Assembly: GCA_020536535.1 (NCBI GenBank)
Contig: JAHLWZ010000386.1
Span: 96,308 to 160,307 of the forward strand
Source of the DNA: Pelomyxa schiedti
Taxonomy: Eukaryota; Evosea; Pelobiontida; Pelomyxidae
Length of the DNA stretch: 64,000 nt
Reading direction: 5' to 3'
Part shown: positions 35,401 to 45,535 of the stretch, piece after piece
How positions within the stretch are numbered: the first letter of the stretch is position 1
Layout: each line of letters opens with the position of its first letter
Notes under the pieces: generated by a model
Database searches by the model: none
Told to the model about the DNA's origin: nothing
Seen by the model: the letters and a program-made list of their open reading frames with translations, nothing else
Translations under genes and position numbers: made by a program

Positions 35401-38400
35401 GCTACTGATTGGCACAAATTGAAAGTTCGAATAACTGACGAAACCTTTAAAGGTTACTTATTGTAGAAGGTTATGTTGGGAAACCTCTTTTTCTGTGTTA
35501 TTCACAATCACTTCCCACTTCCAATTGCCCGGCGACAGGGTAACGTTGCCACTATCTGAAACAAAATAGGGAAACACAGTATACCTTACAGGGTTCAGTT
35601 TGAAAAGAAACAAGAGGGAAATGAGTTACTGGTTTCCAGAGGGATGAGCAGTGAAAGCAGCTCCAGCATCTTGCCATACTCGAAGTAGAACAAAACAAGG
35701 TTTGGTGTAGGTACAAGTAACACCGCAACTAGGCGATACCCAAGATAATAGAATTGGTTCGGAAAGGTCATAGACTTTCAAGGATCCATCTATAGGAGCT
35801 TCTAAAACTGGTGGTGTTGGATCAATAGGAACGCAGGTAGAAAAAGTTCTAAGAGCTACTGGTGTGTATTTCTCCCCATTGAAGTATCTAACCATCCACT
35901 GATAGCTCCCCGGTGATTGTGATAGAGTTAAGGAGGAACCGTTTATTGGGTACGATGTTATTGTCAAGTTGGTGAAAGTTTGGTTAATGAGTGTTGTCAT
36001 AGATGTATCTTCGACAACAAGAGTAACGGAGTCAGGTACAGAAGACTCACAGTCGTTGCCGAGAGAAGGAACTGACCAAGCAAAATGGATGTCATTGAAT
36101 AAAAGAACGTCTTCAACAAGAGGATAAATCAATGGTGCAGCCTGAACAAGATTTTCTGGTTCACAGTATGTGAAGTTTGTAGCAATTCTTTCAGAACATA
36201 AAGTGCCCATGTTGCAGGCAGCAATAGATGCAACATTCGTCAGTCCTGCTGATACAGAAACAGAATAGTTGAGGATATTAGAACCCAGGGACACAGGCAA
36301 TCCATTAATGACAAGCAAGAAAGATTGCACCTGCCCGCACGTAACTCCCCAAGAGGAGGGGCTGTCCCAGGAAATTTGAATTACATTGCTACCTCGCTGG
36401 AGTCCTGAAGGAGAGATGCTTTGGGGTGTTAGGGGAATGCCAACGGAGCAGGTTGTGAAAGAACGGGTTTCAGAAGTAGAGTTAGAAACTCCATTGCTTG
36501 CAGAAACTCTCCAAAGCCAATACCCCGGAAGAAATTGACCTGTATAAGATGTAGCCAATTCTGAGTAGATAACCTGCCATCCCGTTGAGGAGGAAAAAGC
36601 CTCTAGAATAAACTCTTTTGTAAGGGGATAGCTGCAAGTTTTCCCCCAATTTTTGAAGGAGTCACCCCACAAGAGAGTCATCATTGTGCTCAGGGAAAAA
36701 GTAGTGTTTGAAGGGGAGCCCAATAAAGGAACTTCTGGTGCAGTACAATTGCATGAAACCACAGGAGGGACAGTGTTATTTACTGTTACAGTTGTGTTGA
36801 TAGGGATTGATGTATTTACTGTGACGGTTTGATTTACAGCTACTGTTTCATTCACAGTGACTGTTTGATTGACTGAAACTGTGGCATTTACTGTGACAGT
36901 CTGATTTACAGTAACGGTCACATTTACAGTTTGAGTTACATTGACCGTATGAGTTTCATTCACAGCAAGTGTTGTGTTTTTTAGCACTGTAATATTTTTC
37001 GCAATAGTAGTGTTTACTGTGAGAGTTGTATTTATTGTACAGTTGATAGGAACTTTTCCGTCAAGCTCGCAGGTAAAGGAAATCTTGTTGCCGCCACTAC
37101 AATTTACTGTCCTCATTTCACCAGTTATGCAGTCAACAAGCACAGTTTCATTGACAATTGCAACAGTGATATTGACTGGTACAATTTCGTTGACAGTGAC
37201 AGTTTGGTTCATTGCTACTGTTTTATTTACAGTTACTGTCTGGTTCACACTAACAGTTGAATTGATAGTTTTTGTCTGATTCACAGCCACTGTTTGGTTG
37301 ACACTTACAGTTTGATTAACAGTCACAGTTTTATTGGTGACTACAGTCTGGTTCACTGTAACTGTCTGATTGACTGTAACAGTAGTGTTGACAACAACCG
37401 TGGTGTTTACAATGCCAGTTGGAAGGACCCTCTCGACAGTAGAAATCCCTGTTTTCGAACTTCGGCCATTGTCGGCAATAACATACCAGTACACCTCGCC
37501 AAGGTTAAGTGGAACTTCCACAGACCCGTTCATTGGGGCATTACGCATTACAACAGTGTCATCGAGGATTACAGTAATATTACAGAGGGGCGTATCTGTG
37601 CAAGCCTCACCACAACTGGTAAGTATCCACCATAAAATGCAACTTGTGTTTGCTGTTTGGTATGGTGACTCCGGGAACAGAAAAGGTGTAGAGGGGGTAG
37701 AATAGTCGCAGATGGCTACGGTCTGAACAGTTGAATAGGGATTAAAGATGGAATTTTGAACACTCAGTGCCCAGTACAAGGTCCCATCACTCAAACCAAT
37801 GGGGGTATAGGAAGTAGAACTGAAATTTGTAATGGAGACCCAAGCTGAGGAAGTGGAGTAGGAAGACATAGTATTAGATGCCCACACAAGTAATGCCTTA
37901 GGCTTGCCAGTTTCACAATTGAAGCCAAAATTTACTGGTTCCCAGTTTAAAGATGATACACCTTGAATAAACCTCGCTCCAGTTAGAGGTGAAACTAGTA
38001 CAGGAGGTGTCTCCGGAAGGCAAACACAGATTTCAAAGGTAAGAGATGATGTATTTCTTGTCAAAGCAGTATTGTTGGCCACAACGTACCACGTGTATGT
38101 GCCGGCACCAAGAATAAAACTGAGCTGTGTTGCACTTGTTATAACAGGTGAGTATCCCGATAAGTAGAGAGTATAGAAACCATCTAAGGGCTCTTAACCA
38201 GAGAGACACACTAAGAAAAAAATGTACCTGTTCCAGGGCAACTCTTTCCCCAACCACCAGTGGCTTGCCAAGATAACGTAACATTGATAGTAGTGACGTT
38301 TTTCAATGAGTAGAGTGTATTGTTAGATGGGCTTTCCAAGTTGAAAGCCAGTGGGGCTGTTTTGGTGCAAAAGGTCATATCCCAGACGGCGACAGACTGC

Positions 38401-40486
38401 TTTGTGAAAGCGGTGTTACTGGCCATAATATACCAGCTGTAGTCACCGTCAAGAGTCACTGTGTGCTGGTATGTTGGTACTCTGGTGTGTCCCTTGACCA
38501 GGGCGGCTGTGCCAGATGAAGAATATAGATATACATCAAACCAGTGGTCATTTGGGACATTCAAGTTAAATCCTGATTGCTTACAGAGGTAGTACTTTGT
38601 AAAGTCGCATGTTGTGACATTCCACGTATTGGAACTTTGTGTGGCATACACACAATTTTTGGTGACGGTGTTTCCAACTGAAAAACCAGAAGGAGACCAA
38701 GTGGAAGCAGAACCGTCTTGCCATACAAAAGTCCCCTCAGAGCTACACTTGTGGGTGAGTAGGCACAGCAGTACGCAAAGTCACATTACCTGAGATCATC
38801 GTATCCAATCCAAATGCTATTGGAACCTGCTCCCAAGCTCGACAACACATAAGTTGATTCGGCTTGAGAGTCGAATGACGCCAAGTAAACATCGGGGGAA
38901 ATAGCTCTGCACGCTGACGAGGCAACAGAGTAAGATCTTTGAGACGTATATAATTTGTAGCACGCAACGGGATTACTAATATTCGGCCAGCAAAGAGTAA
39001 AGCCAGCAGGAGAAATTGCTGCTATGAAGACGATGACTATTAGGAGAAATAGAAAGGTACTCACAGGAGAGGAGTCCCCATTGGAGAGTTGGTGGATTTG
39101 CTGGTTGATATGAACCGTCAAGTGGAGAAAGGTTGATTGGCGTATCTGGGTACTTCGCAGAAGTGACAGTAAATGAAATACTGGCAGATGAATTAGCCGT
39201 CTGGAGGGAGTTTGGTGCCTTTACAACACTGGTTACGTTCTATTAGGATGTTAGTTACTGCAAGTGGATTGAGTTTGGAGTACCCAAGTACAGATCGCAT
39301 CCCAAGACAGCAAAGGGATCGTATATGAAGTCGTGTTCCAGTCTCTTTCGGTCTTTGAAACTGAAGCTGCTGAAGTTGTACTTGTACAGTAGTATGAAAC
39401 GACATATGTCACACTCGCATAAGGGCAGTTGCTCCTAGAAGAGACAGCAGCCCATGTTAGCGTCGGTGTTGCAGTCTGGATAGTGGTCAAGATTTTTTCC
39501 AGTCACCAGTGTTTTGCTTACATAAATAATGCTGTTGGATGCTGGACTTGTCAAAGTGGGCGCATCTGGAGGGCCTAAAACGCAGAGTGTCTGAACAGGT
39601 TCCGATGCCGCAATCTTACTGGCAGCACAGCGGAAGTACACCCACGCATTATCCCACTTGTGGTTGCCCGAGGCGCAGTATGGAAGATTATACGTACAAG
39701 TGGGAGAATTTCCAGCAACGCACTGAGTATCCATTGCTGTCGCAAAATTTGCACACAGGGCAGCTGATCGAGGATTACAACTCCATTATACTCTAAATAT
39801 GATGCCAACCTGTTCCGGGATATGAACAAGAGGAACTCGCAACATTTGATCCCCAAGCCTTCTCAACGTTGATTATATTAGTTCCCGTGGGACATGTAAT
39901 TGTAACAGAAGGAGTAGTCATTTTCCAAAGCATGGGGCCAAAATATTTGCAGGTAATCCTCGGGAATACTAAGTGTGAAACTCAAAATACTCCCAGTGCA
40001 TACCTTCTCATGGGCATAGGATTGGCTCTCCAGTAGTAGTACCCTGCAGAGAGTTGTTTCCCTTGGGAAATATGTTAGAAATGAGGAAACCACTAAGGAT
40101 CACAAAAACATACAGGCAGTGTGAAATCCACTACCAGCCCAGGAAGTAATCATTGTCTGGGAGCTTGTGAAGGAGGCTGAAGTGGAAGTTTCGATTTGGA
40201 ACTGGGCCCTTTTGGTCGGATCAGTGGCATTAGGGTACTCACAAGCCTCTGTGAACCCCACGTAGTAGATGGAGAAAGTCACGTTGGATTGTGCAGCCTG
40301 GGAAGCCAAAGACCCGACATAACTTACACTCTGGGTGTAACCACCACAGGACGAGCAATTCACGTCGCACTGAGACCCGCCAAGAGCCAGTGACGTTAAC
40401 AGCGCAAGCACAACCAGAACATATAAATATACACAGAAGACAGAGGAAGATCTCGAGGCGCGTAAGATCTCCAAACAACCTGTCAT
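32478..40486 (-). CDS. Giant single-pass receptor: lectin and FN3-like ectodomain, cytoplasmic RasGAP
   Basis: The start at 40486 gives a signal peptide (VLVVLALLTSLALGG). The ectodomain has repeated FN3-like modules with the pattern P..PxLxSP.....L.W......G..C...F and LxxGxYxWxVxAxN. Among them is a C-type lectin-like domain (about 38560-39000): CYKLYTSQRSYSVASSACRA, SIWIGYDDLR, TFVWQDGSAS, WNVTTCDFTKYYLCK; it has WNV rather than calcium-binding WND. An 818-codon exon (35626-38082) contains a long Asn-X-Thr repeat. A membrane span (about 33915-33985) is followed by IRRKKQ. The cytoplasmic part is a RasGAP domain: VLFRSNSFSTKAF holds the arginine finger, then FLFLRFYNTAI and KLLQNLANGVKFG. 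It ends CCTH before TAG at 32478. Likely couples carbohydrate or adhesive binding to Ras inactivation; ligand unknown. One-gene continuity rests on in-frame splicing by eye. Confidence 0.8.
36760..37430 (-). repeat. Hexapeptide (18-bp) TVxVNxT repeat in the receptor ectodomain
   Basis: About 210 residues made of six-residue units such as TVTVNQT, nearly every one an N-glycosylation sequon (about 30 in all). A central island of about 35 residues with four Cys (DCITGEM, NCSGG, FTCEL, NCTI) splits it into two arms. The DNA shows an 18-base period. Likely a heavily glycosylated rigid stalk or beta-solenoid. Confidence 0.9.
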
Positions 40487-40851
40487 CGACGATGGATCCG
40501 CTGAACACCAAATCGCAGCGGTACTGCTTGCAAAAGGGTTTTTTTTTGTATTATAATTTCACTTTTTGCCTTTCCCTCACTGCACTTGGTGCTGTTTTCT
40601 GCCCGGAGATTTTTTCCCACTTTTGATGTTGTACTGCCCCGGGTGGAACATTCTCAGAACCACGAGAAGTAAATTAATTTCTCGCTTTTTACGTGCATGA
40701 TGTTCGGGCTGGATTTCCACGGCGGGATTCAAGCGAAAATCATGGATCTAGGGCCAATCAGCGGGCTGTGGCATCACTCCCCTGCTCGGGTGTCATTTAA
40801 GGCATTTAACCGAGATCTGCCATTTATGCCGCAAAGATCACACTGATTCCC

Positions 40852-41622
40852 ATGACGACTACGGAGCCCTACGAGCAGATCTCAACACAACCAGAAGAAA
40901 AGGCAGAAGAAAAAACCGCCGCTTGCGCGGACGCAACGGCGACCAGTCAAGATGCACAAGAGAAAGTAGAGGCCGAAAGGTTGTTGCCGGAATCAAGTTG
41001 TTCTGCATTAGAGGGTGCGCCGCCATTGATGTCAGAAGGATCTGCATCTGCACAGGAGCCTCAGCACTCTCGCACAGTACACCCTGGAGATGAGTGCGTT
41101 TCCTACTTTTCTTTTGACGCCATTTAAGATCTGGATAGGTTGCTTGACCTTCTGGTGACTTGGTCGAGACAAGCTTGTACGAGGCGGACTTGTGCACTAG
41201 GGTTTGTCAGGTGTGCATATGACTGAAATTGATGCGTAACTAGGATAGAGAATCATACAAAAGAAGGCTTCGGTACCCCTTTCTACTGGCTGACTCAAGG
41301 CAGAGTTGTGTATGAGCCCCCAGACACCGTTGAGGTACCTCTTCATCACTCCCATTCGGTTTTTTTGACGTTGCTACTAGCCGGAAACTGCTAGGTACTA
41401 ATCTCATGCAAAACTGGTCCTTGTAACTTTTTTACTTCCTTAGTCCATCAATGTGGAGCAAGAAGAAGTATGCACTATCGGTAAGATTATACCAATCATA
41501 AATCAATCTTAACACCTGGGAAGGGGAGTAGTGGTGTACTTGGCTACAATATAGGGAGTGAAAATAGAATTGTTGTAGCCTGGAAAGTTGGCTTCGCATC
41601 TGAAAACAGGCACACCGCCTAG
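40852..41622 (+). CDS. Small acidic hypothetical protein
   Basis: The first exon (ATG 40852) is Glu/Ala-rich and disordered. A 35-nt intron leads to DLDRLLDLLVTWSRQAC, then after a poorly defined intron to GFGTPFYWLTQGRVVYEPPD (about 41266-41334), PSMWSKKKYALS and a last exon ending SENRIVVAWKVGFASENRHTA before TAG at 41620-41622. The pieces splice in frame except the intron near 41180-41260, which is uncertain. No family recognised. Divergent from the receptor gene; about 365 bases separate the starts. Confidence 0.45.
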
Positions 41623-42152
41623 CACAAGTTTTATTTTTAATGTATGAAAGGATTTCTGCACACATCATGAAACCGGGGGTATGAACTTCTTTTTTAATTG
41701 TAACACACTACATAACCCACAAAAAAAAGCCCACAGACCAAGAGTTATATGGTACACAATAGCCAATCTTCTTTTATTAATTTCCCACAGACAGCCTGAT
41801 GAAGATTTCCAGAAAAGCAACTGATGGTGAACTTGGTAACTCACCCATATGCTCATTGTGCCTTTCACTAACAACTCTCCACAGAGGCTGTAGAGGGTCA
41901 ATACAAAATCGTGTCTAACCTCGAGGTGAGCTGAAATGCCTATTCATTTATGGTCACAAAACCCACATAGAATGCCGGCAATGCCCTTCTGATTGTCAAA
42001 GTGTCCGAGCTCGACAAAGAATGAGAACCCGTTTCTTCCAAACCCTCAGTTTCTTCAAGTTTTCCTCCTTTCTGTGTTTTTTAAGTTCGCCGTACGAAAG
42101 CAAAAAAACACAGCCGAAAAAAACAAAGGGGAAAAAAAACCGGTGCACCGAG
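41623..42152. other. Intergenic, weak minus-strand hydrophobic frame only
   Basis: A minus-strand frame (41665-41901) has a hydrophobic run, but no start, splice pattern or family supports it. The last 100 bases are A-rich before the Rho-fusion start, as expected for a promoter/5' leader. Confidence 0.4.
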
Positions 42153-45100
42153 ATGATCAACATGAAGATGGTAGTTGTCGGCGATGGCGGCGTTGGCAAG
42201 ACATGCTTAATTTCTGTGTACGTTGTTTGTTTGCTCGTCAACTGCTGACGAACTGCTGTGCAGAATGCAATGCCATAGCATGCCGTCCCCAGAGTACACC
42301 CCCACTACATGGGATAATGTACGCGTTCCTTATTTTCGATTATGGGTTGACTGACCCACTACCTCAACAAGCCGATAAGAATTCTAGATGTCGACAGGCA
42401 AAGCACCTACGTGACTTTTTGGGACACGTGCGTATTCTCCTTATATAAGATTGAGGAAAATTTGCCAATAACCTACCCAGGGCAGGGCAAGAGGATTATG
42501 ATAGACTCAGGCCTTTATCGTATCATCTATGTCTTATTTTTTTTCGTGCCCTCTAATTACGGTTGGGTTCCAGATACCCTGAGACAGATGTATTCTTAGT
42601 TTGCTTTTCAGTTCACAACCGGGAAAGTTTTCTCCATGTAACATCCAAATGGTATCCTGAAGTTAGACATCACTGCCCACTGGTGCTTTGATCCCTTTAC
42701 TCTAGCTTCATTGATGCTTTTTACAGGTTCCTATTCTCCTGGTAGGACTCAAATCGGATTTATATGGCACTCCACAAGTACTGATTGACAGAGTTATCAA
42801 CTAAGTGCTAACAAACATCTTTCTTTGCAAAGGGTACATACGTGAAACGTCACGGACCCCCTGTGTCTTTTGATGAGGGAATAACTCTTGCACGAAATTT
42901 GAAGGCCTACGGCTATTTCCATACAAGGTGAAACATCTTCCCCCCATTTTTGTATGTACATACTCATCCAATTAGTTCCTTGAAAGGAATTGGAGTTGAA
43001 GAAACATTAATTGAGGCAGTGCACGCGGCTTCGTTTCGAGGACCCTTAAAAACTCCCATATCCAAATTTGCCTTCTCTTGGTTCTCGAAAGTCCCAGAAG
43101 AAATAACCGCTCCTCCTCGTCCTACTAAACCTGTATCCAAGTCTTTTTCTGTTTGGACCAAGTTCCCCTCTGGAGTTCCCCGGTTTGTTTCTTATCTTTT
43201 CCATTACAATGATGAAACTCAGATACGGTCACGCAACTGTTGTCATAGGAAAACTCATGTGACTGATTTTTTTTTTTTTTTGTAAGCATACATTTCGCTC
43301 ACTTGCGTAGGTATATCTTTGGTGGAAGTAATGAGCGTCACCAAACACAAAATTGTGAAGTAATTGAAGCCCAATAATAAATGTCGATAACAACCTTGCA
43401 TCATCGAAATAGATATTGCGTTTTGATCTCTTTGCTGAGAAGTGGTTATCACCCGTACCTTTGCCTCCAGAATTTTGTGGCGCTGTCTTTCCGTCTGTTG
43501 TTTCACATGCAGGATCTCTATTTGCCTTTGGTGCGTTCAGTGTCTAAGTTCAAAATTGTGAAAGAATCTAGGTGGACGAAGTTCAAGGTACACCAGCACA
43601 ATTATTATTGGAACTCCTGAAAGTAGTGGGTATATTTCATCCCTTTTGCTATATAATAATCTCAGTGCTGGAAACTAGGTCAGGGGTCATTGTAAAGTTT
43701 GTTGAATCAGCCATGTCCCCCCCAGCACGTTTCGGAGCAACAGCAGTAGTTAAGGGAAGTGATATGCTAATGTTTGGAGGCTTTGATTCAGTGACCAGCA
43801 TGGCTTCAAACGACTTGTACGTTCTTTCTTTGACTGATTTGAGTTGGAAACAAATTGTATGGTTTTGCACTCATCTTTTTCTTAGCTTTTTTTCAGGAAA
43901 TTCCAGAGCACACTGAAACCGTTCATGTCGTTCCTCCCCGGTATCACCACAGTTCCGTTGTCTATGGGAATTCTATGATTATGTACCCTATCTCAATCTT
44001 ATCATTAGTTATAATGGGTATAGATTTGGAGGTATAGGAACACGTGGCACCTGGTTGAACGATTTGTGGAGAGTCGACCTTACAGCTCTTCCTGTAGTTA
44101 CACACAACTATTTTTTCGTTTATTTATTTATCCCAGTCTTGTAGTCAGCTTTTAGCCACAGGGGCAACACCGCCAGCAATGAGAGGACACGCTGCATGTG
44201 TGTGCCGCAATTCCATGTTCATCTTCGGGTATTTTCTTATGGCCCTTAAAACCGGTCATAACGATGTCTTTTCTCAGATGTGAACAAAATTCTACAGATG
44301 ATAAGCTCTTCCAACTAGATTTGAACAGGTAACTGTTGGCCTTGAGATACAAATAAACACCTCCAAATAATTAGTATGTTCTGGACTGAAGTGAAGACTG
44401 GAGGTATTCCCAGTGCGAGAGATTTCCACTCCCTAGTGTGCCCCAATGACAGGCTACTTGTTGTGTAAGGATGCCAAAAGGAAGATGTAGCTGAAACTCT
44501 TTGAAAACAAGATATGGAGGACAAATGAGGACCACAAAGACTGATGATATTCTTGGCGACTGCCGTGTGCTAGATCTTGGGCCGCAGGTGTATGACTTAC
44601 TACCCAGTGAACTATGGCTTGGTATTCTACCCTATCCCCATAGGGCACTTCATAACTCCTTTCAAGAGATTTTCTCCTATGTGGACTTTATAGCTTTGAT
44701 TAGATTGTCACGCACCTGCAAGTCATTCCATGTTCTGGCCAAAACAGAGCCATTATGGTCCAATGCACAGAAGGGAACGTGGACAATGACACCAAAGGAC
44801 TGCGGGCGCATCATATGGAAAAATACAACATTTACATATGAGCCATCAAAGCCGTCGATGCAGCCATATGTGGTATCAGCCCTTCTGTTCCTGAAAATGT
44901 AATTCAAGGAATTCTCCCGGTGCACAGCCACCACCTCGCAGCCATTCACCAACAGTATGCTTTGGCCCAAATGCTACGTTCAAGGATGCAAACCAAGGAC
45001 TCCTCAAAATGACCCAACTGGCGGTGGGAACCAAAATTGTCTGTGGAGATGGTACCATTGGCCTCATCGAGTGTATTTGGAGGTATCTTTTCCCAAACGA

Positions 45101-45491
45101 CCCTCCTTTCTCCTTTTCTCATAACTTATGTCTACCCAGGTATGAACTGACACAACCCACTGAATTGATCAAACACACATCACCCTGCGGTGGAGTGCTG
45201 GAAATCACACCGGACCATCCCATATGCCACCAAGGCAAGTGGTGCCTCCCAACAGAACTCGGCGAACCCACTACACTGCGGCATGACGTCACCACTGTGT
45301 ACAACATGGTTATGTCAAACCGGCACTCTGTTCAAGTTGGAGGAGTGGAATGCTGCACTGTGGGACAACCGGTTCCTCCTCCCTTGTTTGACTCTTACTG
45401 GGGTTCTGAAGCTATTGTCTCCTGGCTCCACAACAGACCTGACTTCCCAAATGTCACAACATACCAACAGCTTCCAATTCCAAAGTACTGA
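42153..45491 (+). CDS. Rho GTPase-Kelch-F-box-Vint fusion protein
   Basis: The ATG at 42153 starts [18 protein letters not shown] (G1). Short exons follow: EYTPTTWDN (switch I), [28 protein letters not shown] (given here by [15 protein letters not shown]3), [25 protein letters not shown] (G4; Leu replaces the usual Asn/Thr), [10 protein letters not shown] (G5). One uninterrupted exon (42973-43183) runs from the end of the G domain into the first Kelch strand, with no CAAX box. Six Kelch blades follow (for example [14 protein letters not shown] and MLMFGGFD), then an F-box ([27 protein letters not shown], about 44590-44760). The C-terminus is a Vint/Hint-type domain: [13 protein letters not shown] (candidate nucleophile Cys), [40 protein letters not shown], ending at 45491. 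Suggests a GTPase-controlled ubiquitin-ligase adaptor with an autoprocessing tail; that is inference. Confidence 0.8.
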
Positions 45492-45535
45492 ATTAAAAAA
45501 AAAAAAAGTGTTACAACTCTTGGTTTTTCCCTCCA

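Noticed and set aside
36974-37705. Plus-strand open frames rich in Val/Thr/Phe opposite the receptor
   Set aside because: They are the antisense of the TVxVNxT repeat exon; an 818-codon minus-strand frame with signal-peptide, sequon and FN3 context explains the region.
41665-41901. Minus-strand hydrophobic frame, possible small membrane protein
   Set aside because: No convincing start, splice sites or family pattern.
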